Shown: positions 24,775 through 38,585, numbered from the stretch's first letter. The stretch: DNA of 64,000 nucleotides from Amorphochlora amoebiformis (GCA_054601695.1 BAAHQB010000099.1:372001-436000); one strand, 5' to 3'. Translations and numbers: made by a program. The notes: generated by a model not told the origin, from the sequence alone.

Positions 24775-25432
24775 GACTAATCGAACCTAATTCAGAACTA
24801 CCATTGGTAATACCACCTAATTCAGGACTACCATTGGTAATACCAACGAACTAATCGAACCTAATTCAGGACTACCATTGGTAATACCACCTAATTCAGG
24901 ACTACCATTGGTAATACCAACGAACTAATCGAACCTAATTCAGGACTACTATTGGTAATACCACCTAATTCAGGACTACCATTGGTAATACCAACGAACT
25001 AATCGAACCTAATTCAGGACTACCATTGGTAATACCAACGGACTAATCGAACCTAATTCAGGACAACTATTGGTAATACCAACGGACTAATCGAACCTAA
25101 TTCAGGACTACTATTGGTAATACCACCTAATTCAGGACTACCATTGGTAATACCAACGAACTAATCGAACCTAATTCAGGACTACTATTGGTAATACCAC
25201 CTAATTCAGGACTACCATTGGTAATACCAACGAACTAATCGAACCTAATTCAGGACTACCATTGGTAATACCAACGGACTAATCGAACCTAATTCAGGAC
25301 AACTATTGGTAATACCACCTAATTCAGGACTACCATTGGTAATACCAACGGACTAATCGAACCTAATTCAGGACTACTATTGGTAATACCACCTAATTCA
25401 GGACTACCAATGGTAATACCAACGTCTGGACT
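24775..25432. repeat. Two-level minisatellite (30-bp and ~43-bp units)
   Basis: About 17 copies of a 30-bp core: CCTAATTCAGGACTACCATT then GGTAATACCA. In many copies the core is followed by ACGAACTAATCGAA, giving a 43-44-bp unit, so short and long units alternate in a higher-order pattern (typically long, short, long). Every core contains TTGGTA-A-TACCAA, a perfect dyad with one central base. Variants are few (CCATTGG/CTATTGG, GGACAACT), indicating recent spread. The minus-strand frame at 25319-25531 only translates the repeat. Confidence 0.96.
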
Positions 25433-25465
25433 ACAGTTGCTTGCGCTTACCAAACACGCATATAA

Positions 25466-25511
<46 letters not shown>

Positions 25512-25681
25512 TTATATACATACATATACACAATATCCTAAAAGAATATGAGTTACCCATCGATGAAGCCGGCCTTTGTTCCTATAGACAGATACGTATA
25601 TATTTGAATTACCATTTGTATATATTATGTTTCCCCTTTTGGATATGTTGCACTGTGTTATATATGTAGATATATACGTAC

Positions 25682-25714
<33 letters not shown>

Positions 25715-25804
25715 TTCACATGTATAAATATATATGTATATATATATATGTATGTATATATGTACATATATGTATGTATATATGTATGTATATGTCTATA
25801 TGTT
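25433..25804. repeat. AT/AC microsatellite with unique islands
   Basis: (AC)n and (AT)n at 25450-25520, unique sequence 25525-25620, then (ATGT)n. No gene is seen. Confidence 0.8.
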
Positions 25805-26165
25805 GCCAAAAAAGAGAGAAATGAAGACGAGAGAGAGAAGGGGAGAAAAAGAGAAAGAAGAGAAAAAGAGAGAAGAGAGAAAGAAGAGAAAAAGAGAGAA
25901 GAGAGAAAGAAGAGAAAAAGAGAGAAAAGAGCAAAAAAAGAGAAAGAGAGAACGAGAAAACCACACAAGGGAGAGGGTAACACTCTACAGCGAAAATGAG
26001 AGAGAGAGAGAGAGAGCTGGACAAAACCATATATGCGAAGAGAGTGCGAGATGAGCCAGAGAGAGGAAAAATGAGAGAAGAGATTGAGAGAAGAAAACAG
26101 AGAGGAAACAGAGAGGAAAAACAGTCGTAGAGTGATGAAAGAGAGGGAAAGGGGGGGGGAGAGTG
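25805..26165. repeat. Purine-rich GA tract
   Basis: Plus strand almost free of pyrimidines over long stretches. It has an AGAAGAGAAAAAGAGAG unit of 23-24 bp repeated about four times at 25845-25930, a pure (GA)n at 26000-26017 and a G10 run near 26150. Frames over it encode KRE-rich or FSLFS-rich artefacts. Confidence 0.88.
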
Positions 26166-26292
26166 AACGAGGGCGAATAAAATATTAACGGGAACTGTGA
26201 GAGTCGGCATGGTATCATTCTCCTCTGAGCTTTCTTTGATATCGAGTGGTATGCTGATTGATCTCTTTCTGATGGATATATAATTTGCGCTG

Positions 26293-26359
<67 letters not shown>

Positions 26360-26760
26360 CATATTTATATATATATATATTATATATATATATATTATCG
26401 ACATTTTTATGTATATAAGATATGGGTATATATGACTTTTAGAAGATAATATCATATATTTTGCAAATTTTGTAGACATACTGTACAATAAAATATCTCA
26501 TCTATTTAACACTAGATATTTGGATATTATTTGTAGGTATGCGTGCAAAAGAAAGAAGGCGCGCGATTTTATTCTAAAATTGATATTTATTTGTAGATAT
26601 CCTGTGTAATAGATACTGATTATTTTTGATATTAGATTTAAGACGACATCAAATATCGCATTTCTAGGTAATTATAGGTTAAATACCGCGGTGATGACGA
26701 TAGATGTTTCTTTTCAGCCTCTCTACAGGAATTGTTATTGCCTCCGTTAGCCTGTATATT
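26166..26760. other. AT microsatellite and unique AT-rich DNA
   Basis: (AT)n at 26293-26395. 26396-26760 is complex, AT-rich, with a repeated theme TGATATTTATTTGTAGATAT / TGGATATTATTTGTAGGTAT at about 26520 and 26580. No gene is seen. Confidence 0.55.
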
Positions 26761-26945
26761 TTATTATATATATATATATACATATATATATATGCATATA
26801 TATATATATATATATAATATCATACATAAACTTCTATATTTACACGAATAAACACATGAATTTGCCCGGAAGCTAACATATTCCATATATATACATATAT
26901 ACATATATCTACATGTATATATATATATACACATATATATATATG

Positions 26946-26981
<36 letters not shown>

Positions 26982-27068
26982 ACAGATATGCGGAAATATG
27001 TCTATACGATGTGCACAATGATACTAAAAATAATAAAGTGTCATATATGCATATGTTACATGTACAAC

Positions 27069-27114
<46 letters not shown>

Positions 27115-27245
27115 TACATATATATATATGTATATATACATAAATATATATACATATACATATACATATATATTATATATATATATATATATGTATATAT
27201 ATACATATATATATATATATATAATATAACATATTATACATGAAC

Positions 27246-27277
<32 letters not shown>

Positions 27278-27322
27278 AATATATATATATATATACAACT
27301 ATATATATTTATATCCGTACGC

Positions 27323-27359
<37 letters not shown>

Positions 27360-27394
27360 TATTAATATATGTATTTATATACATTGTATGTGTA

Positions 27395-27442
<48 letters not shown>

Positions 27443-27496
27443 TGTGTGTGTGTGTGCAATGACCTGTTTCCTAGAAATAACGTCGCCATATAGGTG

Positions 27497-27529
<33 letters not shown>

Positions 27530-27582
27530 TTACATATATATATTTATATATATTGTAGATATATATATATAGATATATTGTA

Positions 27583-27640
<58 letters not shown>

Positions 27641-27671
27641 TATATACATACGAAATATCCATACCCATATG

Positions 27672-27762
<91 letters not shown>

Positions 27763-27894
27763 ATATATAAATATGTAAATGTGAGCCTTAATGATGAAGT
27801 GTAGGGAATATATATCTTATATATATGCATATATCCATATATATATATATATATATATATATGATATAATACATTCTAGACATTTTTATATAAA

Positions 27895-27960
<66 letters not shown>

Positions 27961-28079
27961 TATGCATCATGTATATATATATACATAAGATATACGAACA
28001 GACACACATACATATATATATATACATATATATATTTACACATATATATATATATATATGTATACATATATATATATAA

Positions 28080-28130
<51 letters not shown>

Positions 28131-28437
28131 GTAAGGATGAACCTTGTTAGTGAAGTGTAGGGAATATATCTTTCCTTTGTCATCACTGGTCCGGGTAAGT
28201 CGAGCTTGAAATGGGCTTTTTATTTGCTTACAAGAACCTAATATACATATAATATATTTAGTATTATTCAGATATAATATAAATAATAGATATATATATG
28301 TTATATTTATATATATATAGAGGGCATTCATCTACGTAGAAACCTAATATACATATGATATATTTAATACTATTCAAATAATATAAATGTAAATAATATA
28401 TGTATATGCATAGATATGTATATTTAAATACATATAC

Positions 28438-28468
<31 letters not shown>

Positions 28469-28510
28469 AATATATACACACATATATATATATATATATA
28501 TATATTACAA

Positions 28511-28543
<33 letters not shown>

Positions 28544-28548
28544 TTAAC

Positions 28549-28580
<32 letters not shown>

Positions 28581-28650
28581 CATATACATATGCATGTATA
28601 TATTAGACCTTTCATTTGCTTAGAACCGAAACATACTTTATGTATTTAAT
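26761..28650. repeat. AT microsatellite block with repeated islands
   Basis: Dominated by (AT)n. Two islands carry GAAGTGTAGGGAATATAT (27795-27815 and 28151-28172). A second pair carries CCTAATATACATATRATATA plus ATTTARTA (28236-28272 and 28341-28374), with a weaker third near 28615. Islands and AT spacers appear to have been duplicated together. The 241-codon minus frame at 26764-27489 is an IYIYIY translation. Confidence 0.85.
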
Positions 28651-29056
28651 ATGTATTTAAATATGTATATATATATACATATAAAGATATATATATATAT
28701 ATATATAAATGTATATTGAGTATATATACATATACCGACATATGTATTATATATATATATTATATATAAATATATATAATATATATATATATATATATAA
28801 TTACATTATATATATATATATATATACTTATATATATTGTATGTATATGTATAAATATAAATATACATACATATTATGGATCTATCAGGTATGTATTTCT
28901 ATGCAAATTTAAATGTCTATATATACATATATATATTTATATATATATATATATATATATGTATACAAATGTATAATACATACAATATATACATATATAT
29001 ATATATATATACATACATATATATATACGTTTACATATACATATAGTTTTATTTGT

Positions 29057-29124
<68 letters not shown>

Positions 29125-29150
29125 GCATACATACATATAAATACATATGG

Positions 29151-29184
<34 letters not shown>

Positions 29185-29200
29185 TACATACACACGATAT
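28651..29200. repeat. AT microsatellite block
   Basis: (AT)n, with an (AC)n run at 29057-29074 and a short island at 28870-28915. No gene is seen. Confidence 0.9.
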
Positions 29201-29480
29201 GCCAGACAGAGGGATTGAACAGAATAGAAGAGAATCCATACTTAACACACCTACACTCGAACGATAACGATAGAAAGAGCGCTACAAAAGAGAGAGAGCG
29301 AGAAAAGAGAGAGCGAGAAAAGAGAGGGAACTAGAAAAAAGAGAGAGATTAAAAAAAAAGAAAAAAAAATCCAGAGAGCGAGGAATCGAGGGGAGAAAGA
29401 GTGCTGGGAAAAAAAAAAAAAAAGGAGAAATGTGAGATTAAGAGGGCTGAAAAAGAGAGAGAGAATATACGATTGAAGAT
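29201..29480. repeat. Purine-rich GA/poly(A) tract
   Basis: From about 29265 the plus strand is nearly all purine, with GAGAGCGAGAAAAGA repeated twice and A-runs at 29350-29370 and 29408-29423. Confidence 0.85.
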
Positions 29481-29533
29481 ATAAATATAAATAAAACTAT
29501 TCATGTAAATATAAATGTATATATATATATATG

Positions 29534-29574
<41 letters not shown>

Positions 29575-29839
29575 AAGACAAAAACCGTGATATTCTCTCT
29601 TGCTCATCATTCGTGAGTCCGCATGAAAAATAGGGAAAAGAAAGGGGGAAAAAAATCGAGATTAGAGATTAGAGAAAAATCGAGATTAGAGATTAGAGAT
29701 TGGAGATTAGAGAGAATCGAGAGAATCGATAGCGAGAGAAGAGGAAGCTAACCTCTTCTGGAATGAGTCATTTGCTTGACTGTGCCTAGGCGTCGGCCAC
29801 CATCGCGTGAGATTGTGCTGAAATATGCTTGGAATTATG
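29481..29839. other. AT tract, GAGATTA repeats and unique island
   Basis: (AT)n at 29515-29570. 29657-29716 contains the heptamer GAGATTA about eight times, with GAAAAATC interruptions. 29736-29835 is complex and higher-GC (GGCGTCGGCCACCATCGCG) without a recognised function. Confidence 0.7.
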
Positions 29840-30318
29840 TCAGGGTTATGGCTAGGGTTAGGGTTACGGTTAGGGTTAGGGTTAGGGTTGGCGGGATATG
29901 ATTAGAATTAGGGTCAGGGATAGGGTTAGATTAGGGTTATTATTCGATAGGCTTAGGGATAGGGTTAGGGTATGTTTGGGTGAAAATACGTGAATTTTTA
30001 TGGTTATGGTTAGAGTTAGCGTTAGGGCTAGGATTTGGGTTTAAAATATAGTTAGGGTTAGAGATAGGCTTAAGGTTAGGCTGGGTTATGATTATGGTTA
30101 GGGTTAGGGTTGATGTAAAGTTAAGGTTAAGGAGATGGCTTAGGGTTAGGGTTAGGATTAGGGTTAGGGTTAGGATTAGGGTTAGGGTTAGGGATAGCTT
30201 TAGAGTTAGGACGAAAGTCCAATGGGTAAAGTACTCAAGAAAAATGTAACCTAACCCTAACCCTAACCCTAACCCTAACCCTAACGCTAACCCTAATCCT
30301 AATATTTAACCTAACGCA
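29840..30318. repeat. TTAGGG array facing a CCCTAA array
   Basis: 29840-30210 is degenerate TTAGGG; 30247-30318 is CCCTAA. The 36-bp gap (AGGACGAAAGTCCAATGGGT region) has no hexamers. Like 3668-3911, this is a G-strand to C-strand junction, the orientation expected from end-to-end joining, but the units are too worn to prove that origin. Confidence 0.9.
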
Positions 30319-30322
30319 GATC

Positions 30323-30356
<34 letters not shown>

Positions 30357-30404
30357 CATACATACACACATATACATATATGTATGTCTCAACACATAGA
30401 TATG

Positions 30405-30448
<44 letters not shown>

Positions 30449-30822
30449 TATATATATGTACAACATGTAGAATGTATGGATCGATTGTAGTAGCGCGAAG
30501 GTCAACATAGAAGCGAGATAGGGTGGGAAAAGTTTACGACTGATATATACATGCTATAAGAAGAGAAAAACAGATATATATATATATATATATATATATT
30601 ACGAGTGAGAGGTTATCAGGAGAAAAGAGATAGGATACGGGAGAGAGAGAGACGATGGATATAGAATATCACAAGAAGGAGAAGAGAGAAATGAATGATG
30701 AGAGACAGGAATTGTGGTTATACGTGTTAAACTCGCTGACTGAGCCCGAGGGTCCGACTAGTTGGTTCGAAATTCACACCGAATAATAATGTTAAAAAAA
30801 AAAAAAAAAAAATCAGAAATAT
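30319..30822. other. AT/AC spacer and unique DNA
   Basis: Microsatellites at 30322-30455 and 30572-30600. Complex DNA at 30456-30570 and 30601-30790, the latter partly GA-rich, ending in an A18 run at 30795-30812. No gene is seen. Confidence 0.6.
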
Positions 30823-31150
30823 ATGCCCAGCGCATTCCTCTCTTCCTCTCTCCCTCTCTCCCTCTCTCCTCTTTTGTCTAAATCTTTGTCAACCTGCGTT
30901 TCTTCGTTACACCCTTCGGTCTCCCGCTCTCTGTCTATCCCCCCCCTCAACTCTTTGCCTCTGGTTCTGCCGAATTCTCTCTCTCTCTCTCGGTCTCTCT
31001 CTCTCTCCCTTTTTCTCTCTCTGTCTCTCTTTCCCTTCCTTTCTCTCTATTTGCGTCTCTTCCCTATGTCTCTCTCTCTCTCTCTTTCCTTCCCTCTTTT
31101 TCTCTCTATTTACCCCTCTTTCCCTCTGTCTCTCTCTGTCTCTGCAGTTA
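30823..31150. repeat. Pyrimidine-rich CT tract
   Basis: Plus strand mostly CT, with a (TC)n core and TTCC/TTTT variations. Open frames on both strands (SLSLSL and RERE) come from the low complexity. Confidence 0.88.
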
Positions 31151-31184
31151 TACTGGTCCAATTATGGTAATTATAACTAATATT

Positions 31185-31735
<551 letters not shown>

Positions 31736-31739
31736 ATAT

Positions 31740-32660
31740 CTATACACCATAGAAAGCGAAAGAGACAGAAAGGAACATGAGAATGAAAGACAGAGGGAGA
31801 CACAGAGGTAAAGATAAACGTGGAGAGAGAGAGAGAGAGAGAGAAAGATAGACGTGGAGAGAGATAGAGAGAGAAAGATAGACGTGGAGAGAGAGAGAAA
31901 GATAGACGGAGAGAGACAGAGAGAGAAAGATAGACGTGGAGAGAGAGAGAGAGAAAGATAGACGGAGAGAGAGAGAGAAAGATAGACGGAGAGAGACAGA
32001 GAGAGAAAGATAGACGTGAAGAGAGATAGAGAGAGAAAGATAGACGTGGAGAGAGAGAAAAAGATAGACGGAGAGAGACAGAGAGAGAAAGATAGACGTG
32101 GAGAGAGAGAGAGAGAAAGATAGACGTGGAGAGAGAGAGAGAGAAAGATAGACGGAGAGAGAGAGAGAAAGATAGACGGAGAGAGACAGAGAGAGAAAGA
32201 TAGACGTGGAGAGAGATAGAGAGAGAAAGATGAACGTGGAGAGAGAGAGAAAGATAGACGGAGAGAGACAGAGAGAGAAAGATAGACGTGGAGAGAGACA
32301 GAGAGAATGATAGACGTGGAGAGAGAGAGAGAGAAAGATAGACGGAGAGAGAGAGAGAAAGATAGACGGAGAGAGACAGAAAGAGAAAGATAGACGTGGA
32401 GAGAGATAGAGAGAGAAAGATGAACGTGGAGAGAGAGAGAAAGATAGACGTGGAGAGAGAGAGAGAGAAAGATAGACGGAGAGAGAGAGAGCGAAAGATA
32501 GACGGAGAGAGACAGAGAGAGAAAGATGGACGTGGAGAGAGATAGAGAGAGAAAGATGAACGTGGAGAGAGAGAGAAAGATAGACGGAAAGAGACAGAGA
32601 GAGAAAGACAGACGTGGAGAGAGATAGAGAGAAAGATAGACGTAGAAAGAGAGAGAGTAA
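31740..32660. repeat. GA-rich minisatellite array (AAAGATAGACG units)
   Basis: More than 30 units built on GAAAGATAGACG. A longer form continues TGGAGAGAGA (about 28 bp) and a shorter one GAGAGAGACAGA (about 26 bp). Long and short forms alternate in a loose higher-order pattern. The plus strand is nearly all purine apart from T and C in TAGACG. Minus-strand frames of 343-522 codons exist only because CT repeats contain no stop codons. Confidence 0.93.
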
Positions 32661-32676
32661 GAGTATTCGAAGAATA

Positions 32677-32707
<31 letters not shown>

Positions 32708-33320
32708 ACTGTCTGACAGAGAGACCGAGAGCAAGCAGACATGTACCCGGGAGAAGGATAAGCCTTAACATGCCGAGAGAGAGAGAGAGAGAGAAAGAGA
32801 GCCAAAAAGAGCAAAAGAGGGTCGTATGAGAAAAAGAGGGTCGTATGAGAGAAAGAGAGAGCGCGAGAGGGAGAAAGAGAGAGAGCGCGAGAGGGAGAAA
32901 GAGAGAGCGCGAGAGAGGGAGAAAGAGAGAGAGCGAGAGAGGGAGAAAGAGAGAGAACGAGAGAGGGAGATAGAGAGAAAGGGGGAGAAAGAGAGAGAGC
33001 GAGAGAGGGAGAAAGAGAGAGACCGAGAGAGGGAGAAAGAGAGAGAGCGAGAGAGGAAGAGCGAGCGAGAGAGAGAAAGAGAGGAGCGAGAGAGGGAGAA
33101 AGAGAGAGAACGCCAGAGGGAGAAGGACAGAGAGCGAGAGGGGAGAAAGAGAGCGAGCGAGAGAGTGAGAAAGAGAGAGAGCGAGAGAGGGAGGAAGAGC
33201 GAGCGAGAGAGGGAAAGAGAGGAGCGAGAGAGGGAGGAAGAGCGAGCGAGAGAGAGAGAAAGAGAGGAGCGAGAGCAGTTTTGGAAGGAAGCAAGAGAGG
33301 GGGGGGGGAGAAAGAGACAG
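32661..33320. repeat. GA-rich array, GAGCGAGAGAGGGAGAAA units
   Basis: After a short AT run and a unique island (32707-32775) a second purine array begins near 32780. It has units of about 22-26 bp around GAGAGCGAGAGAGGGAGAAA and ends with a G-rich stretch at about 33300-33308. The plus-strand frame at 32826-33362 is a RERE translation. Confidence 0.9.
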
Positions 33321-33427
33321 GGTCGGGTGTGGTGGTTATTACTAGTAGTAGTAGTATGCTAAGTTTATATCATGTTTCTATTGATTGTCGCTCTAAGTTC
33401 ATATGAATACAAAATACATGTATATAT

Positions 33428-33491
<64 letters not shown>

Positions 33492-33587
33492 ATATATATA
33501 TGTAAATATATATATATATATATATATTGTAACCATACCTTTACTTAAATCTGCAGCTGACTTTGAATCCCTCTGGGGTTGAAAATT
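33321..33587. other. Spacer with (GTA)n and AT microsatellite
   Basis: Short (TAG)n at 33339-33357, unique bases to 33410, (AT)n to 33527, then about 60 bp of unique DNA. No gene is seen. Confidence 0.7.
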
Positions 33588-33970
33588 GAAAATCATCTCA
33601 CTACTCTTCGATTCATCTCACGAGCCCTCTCTCTCTCTCTCTCTCTCTTTCTTTCTCCCTCAGTGACAATCATCTCACTACCCTTCGATTCATCTCACGA
33701 CCCCTCTCTCTCTCTTTTCTCATTCTTTCTTTCTCCTCAGTGAAAAATCATCTCACTACGCTTCGATTCATCTCACGACCTCTCTCTCTCTCTCTCTTTT
33801 CTCATTCTTTCTTTCTCCCTTAGACTTTCTCACCCTTTATTTCTCCCTCGACACTTTCCATATCCCTTCAACTCCTTCCCCCCCGTCCATGTATCCTCCT
33901 CTCTCCTTGTCTTTCCCCTCTCTCCCCTATCGCTCTCCTAACATCTTCTCTCGCTCGCTCTCGCTCTCAC
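33588..33970. repeat. 78-bp tandem repeat in a CT-rich tract
   Basis: AATCATCTCACTAC followed by CTTCGATTCATCTCACGA begins at 33591, 33668 and 33746 (periods 77 and 78). Each copy ends in a (CT)n plus TTTCTTTCTCC section of variable length. The tract to 33970 remains pyrimidine-rich. Confidence 0.92.
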
Positions 33971-34154
33971 ACTCTCTATCTCTGAGAGCACACCGAGTTT
34001 CTCGACATCTTGGTTTTGATGAGATGCCGGAGATGGAAGAGAGAGTAAATGGTATGGGGAGTGGCGGTGCACATTACGAAAAAAGCAGCGACAAATAGAC
34101 CAGATTCCCAGATGGCTGGAATGTACACACAAATAGATAGAAATATTTGCATGC

Positions 34155-34195
<41 letters not shown>

Positions 34196-34286
34196 TTAAT
34201 ACACATACATACATACATAAACTTAAATTTTTTATAGATACATTTCTATACTCAATCTAAGAACAACACATTCACTGTTACACAAT
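33971..34286. other. Unique DNA and AT microsatellite
   Basis: Complex sequence 33971-34150, AT 34160-34200, unique to 34286. A short open frame at 33889-34098 crosses from the CT tract into the unique part; its N-terminal half is repeat translation, so I do not call it. Confidence 0.5.
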
Positions 34287-34402
34287 CCAATCAAAACCAA
34301 AACCAAAACCAAAACCGAAAATACCCAAACCAAACCAAAACCAAAAATACCAAAAACCAAACCAAAACCAAAACCAAAAATACCAAAACCAAAACCAAAA
34401 AC
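34287..34402. repeat. CCAAAA repeat
   Basis: Units of CCAAAA and CCAAA with ATAC interruptions, on the plus strand A/C only. The minus-strand frames are F/G/W-rich translations (GFGFGF). Confidence 0.93.
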
Positions 34403-34713
34403 AATCAATAAAAGGAAGAAAAGACACACACAACCCATAAACAACTTTTACCCTGGTTCGTAGCCGAGATTGCAATCGCCGATGAAACCGTAATTACGAC
34501 GACAAGAACCTCGACAAATTCGTAGAATAACTTCATACCCCTCGGGGTTCTTGTAGTCATCCTTACAGCTGTGTAGTTCGCGATTACCACTTTAAGTCTG
34601 AGGAGATATTGAGAAATTTTTAAATTTTAATGATGGTATTGCGAGATGTGTGAGTGGTGTTTGGGTAAATGTTTTTCTATTTTTGTGTGTAGGAGTATGT
34701 GTGGATGTGTGTG

Positions 34714-34747
<34 letters not shown>

Positions 34748-34825
34748 CATGTTATGAGTATCTACTATTTTCTAAGTGCGTACGTGTTCTATGACTAAAA
34801 ATTAATTAATATATATCTACATACG

Positions 34826-34859
<34 letters not shown>

Positions 34860-34902
34860 TGTATAAATGTATATGTATATGTATACACATATTGTATGTA
34901 TT

Positions 34903-34985
<83 letters not shown>

Positions 34986-35084
34986 CCTACGAGTTTCTGT
35001 GGCCATATAATATACATTTATATATATATAATATATATATTATATATATATATATATACAAATATATATACATATATATGTATA

Positions 35085-35135
<51 letters not shown>

Positions 35136-35146
35136 ATGTGTAATCT

Positions 35147-35205
<59 letters not shown>

Positions 35206-35361
35206 AGTACATTTATATGTGTGCATGTGTATATTTATAGAGAAAGAGAGAAAACACAAATGTAGCAAAATACATATGCACACGCCCATATTATATATAA
35301 TATATAGATATACATATATATATATATATATTGTATATATTATATATATGTGTATATATAC

Positions 35362-35406
<45 letters not shown>

Positions 35407-35540
35407 TACATACATATGTATGTATATAGGAAAGTGAATAATATAATAGATGTATATTTACATGAATATATACTTATATCTATACATAAAAAATATGCCA
35501 ATCTGCACGTGGTTCATATTTTCGCACTATATGTAGCATA

Positions 35541-35598
<58 letters not shown>

Positions 35599-35824
35599 TT
35601 ATAAGTATGTATATATATATATATATATATATATGTAAATACATATGTATGTATATGTGTGTGTGAGGAGTGTGTGTGTGTGTGTGTGTGTGTATGAACA
35701 TATGTTACAAAATACACATATACATGTGCACACATGTATTAAAATATATAAATACATGCTCACAATATATATATATTTATATATATATATATATATATTA
35801 TACATATATATATATGTATGTATA
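34403..35824. repeat. Unique lead then AT microsatellite block
   Basis: 34403-34700 is complex, with no recognised gene. From 34710 (AT)n dominates, with a (GT)n at 35671-35693 and small islands at 34985-35010, 35235-35300 and 35490-35540. Confidence 0.8.
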
Positions 35825-36075
35825 TATATATAGAGAGAGAGAGAAAGAGAGTTCGTTACGCGAGTTGTACACTAGCAACAAGTATAAGAGCCTAAAGTTA
35901 TCAAAATAATCGATTCAAAATAAGTTTGGAAAAAGAAAAAATAATAATAATTCGTGAGATGAAAGAGAGGAAAAAAAAAAAAAGGAAATGCAAAGTGGAT
36001 TGAAAGAAAATTAAAAAAAAAAGAAATGTATAGGAAGAGCCTGAGGGGAAAAAAAAAGGGGTGAGAGTCATAAAT
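35825..36075. repeat. Purine-rich and poly(A) tract
   Basis: (GA)n at 35833-35850, then A/G-rich DNA with A-runs near 35970 and 36012 and GGGGAAAAAAAAGGGG near 36046. Confidence 0.75.
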
Positions 36076-36103
36076 AAGAGAGCAGATATGAATATATTTA
36101 TGT

Positions 36104-36141
<38 letters not shown>

Positions 36142-36317
36142 ACATATATATATGTATATATATATACATATATATCTATAAATATATTTATATATATATA
36201 TATATATTATGTACATATATGTACATATATATAGATACATACATATGTGTGTATGTAATGTATTGCTTAAATATAAATATGTATATATATATATATATAA
36301 ATATTATATATGTATAC

Positions 36318-36352
<35 letters not shown>

Positions 36353-36417
36353 GTATACATTGTACCGGTTAAAATGTGGAGTTCGATGTCCATAAAAAAT
36401 ATACGTATTTATTATTA

Positions 36418-36464
<47 letters not shown>

Positions 36465-36494
36465 AATATACAGCCCTTTTTTTACAACTTTATT

Positions 36495-36545
<51 letters not shown>

Positions 36546-36660
36546 GTATATATACATGTAGATGTAAGTAGTATTCATATTTATATATACATGTAAATTC
36601 TCACATTCACATATCTACTTCTCCATATACATTATGTATACATCCAAACATATCTATGTA

Positions 36661-36698
<38 letters not shown>

Positions 36699-36722
36699 AT
36701 ATATGTACATATATATATTTAG

Positions 36723-36776
<54 letters not shown>

Positions 36777-36905
36777 TACACATATGTAGATATAAGTTAA
36801 TATTCATATTTATATATACATGTATATTCTCACATTCACATATCTACATTTCTATACGTTTACATATGTAATACATATTGATTATATATGTATCGATACA
36901 TATAA

Positions 36906-36937
<32 letters not shown>

Positions 36938-36960
36938 TCATTATGTAATACATACACTTA
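36076..36960. repeat. AT block with duplicated ~80-bp island
   Basis: 36556-36628 and 36784-36856 are close copies. Both carry GTAGATRTAAGT, TATTCATATTTATATATACA and TTCTCACATTCACATATCTA. The rest is (AT)n with small islands. Confidence 0.9.
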
Positions 36961-37023
36961 CTATAGATACGGTGTAAAGCCATAGTGCTGCAGGCCATGA
37001 ATAAAGTATCGGAGAATGTGCCA

Positions 37024-37098
<75 letters not shown>

Positions 37099-37386
37099 AC
37101 ATAAATACATATACATATACATACATAAAACTATATATATACGTCTTATGAAAATAATATAAATATATATGGGTACACCCATATTTACATGCATTCTTGA
37201 AAATATTTGGGCTGACATTGTGAAAATAAGTTATCAGCACAACAGTTGACAACCGTAGGGATTTACACGTACAGTGTAATACGCGGTGTCCCTGGACTGT
37301 TCCTCGTAAAAAAAAAATTTACGAGTTTGCGAGTTCATAAACTGGACAAACATATATTTATAAATACTTATATATACATATATATG

Positions 37387-37440
<54 letters not shown>

Positions 37441-37457
37441 TTATATATATATATATA
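36961..37457. other. Unique islands flanking long AT tracts
   Basis: Complex DNA at 36961-37025, 37180-37350; (AT)n at 37026-37095 and 37395-37456. No supported gene. Confidence 0.6.
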
Positions 37458-37724
37458 AGTCGGAAACGCGCACGTAACCTTTCAGGACTAGGCCCCTGCT
37501 CCAACCATTCTAGTCCGCCACCGAACTTTGTCCGAAGCCGACATATTAATGATTTTCTAAGAACGTTTCAAATCCGAAAAATGAAACGTCCAACCCCAAC
37601 ACTGTGACACATACACGTGGCCAGCCGTTTCATATCTCCTGTGAGACATGTACATAGTCTAATGGTGTTGACATATCACTGGGGTGTTCCATGTATGATC
37701 AGCAACTACAGTTTTCCAAGTTAT
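37458..37724. other. Unique higher-GC segment
   Basis: About 265 bp of non-repetitive DNA (CGGAAACGCGCACGTAACC, CCGCCACCGAACTTTGTCCG). No long open frame and no recognised RNA. Confidence 0.5.
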
Positions 37725-37829
37725 GTCCTCGGGGATATCGGGGAATAACACTCGATATCGAAACGAGGATTAACGCTCGATATCGGGGATTAACGCTCGA
37801 TATCGGGAATAACGCTCGATTTCGCGATA
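37725..37829. repeat. ~22-bp tandem repeat with CGATATCG
   Basis: About five units reading GGGGATTAACGCTCGATATC with variants (GGGAATAACACTCGATATCG, CGAGGATTAACG). The palindrome CGATATCG or GATATC is in most units. Confidence 0.9.
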
Positions 37830-37894
37830 GTGACCAAATGTAAAAGGTCATACATTTAAATATATATATGTTCATATACATATATATATATATA

Positions 37895-37934
<40 letters not shown>

Positions 37935-37962
37935 TATACATATACATATATATATATATTAT

Positions 37963-38004
<42 letters not shown>

Positions 38005-38180
38005 GTTTTCATCTTAAGCTATGCATAAATATATGTAAAAAAGTGTACGAAGGCCGTGTAGCTCCCGTGAAGGCCCATGATGAGGCTTAGTCTAATACAA
38101 GACATATATGTATAAATATATGTATATACATTGTACATACATACATACATACATGCATGAATGTGACTTAGTATTGTATA

Positions 38181-38223
<43 letters not shown>

Positions 38224-38321
38224 ATGTGTATGTGTATATGTATATATATATATGCATGTATATGTACTCATGTAAATATGCATATGTATATGTGCTTACA
38301 TAGAATATATATGTATATGTG

Positions 38322-38352
<31 letters not shown>

Positions 38353-38453
38353 TTGTATGTATGTATATGTTCACATATATATATATCATATATAGCAGGA
38401 TTCAATTTACACAAATGGATCATGATGTATGAATGCATATACATGAATTTGCA

Positions 38454-38523
<70 letters not shown>

Positions 38524-38585
38524 GTGTGTGTATGTGTGTATGTATATGTGTATAAATAAAAATATATATATATATGTATATATAA

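Noticed and set aside
30721-30790. tRNA candidate from GGTTCGAAATTC near 30762
   Set aside because: The B-box-like word has an extra base compared with GGTTCGANTCC, no matching acceptor stem or anticodon arm could be folded by eye, and there is no A box at the right distance.
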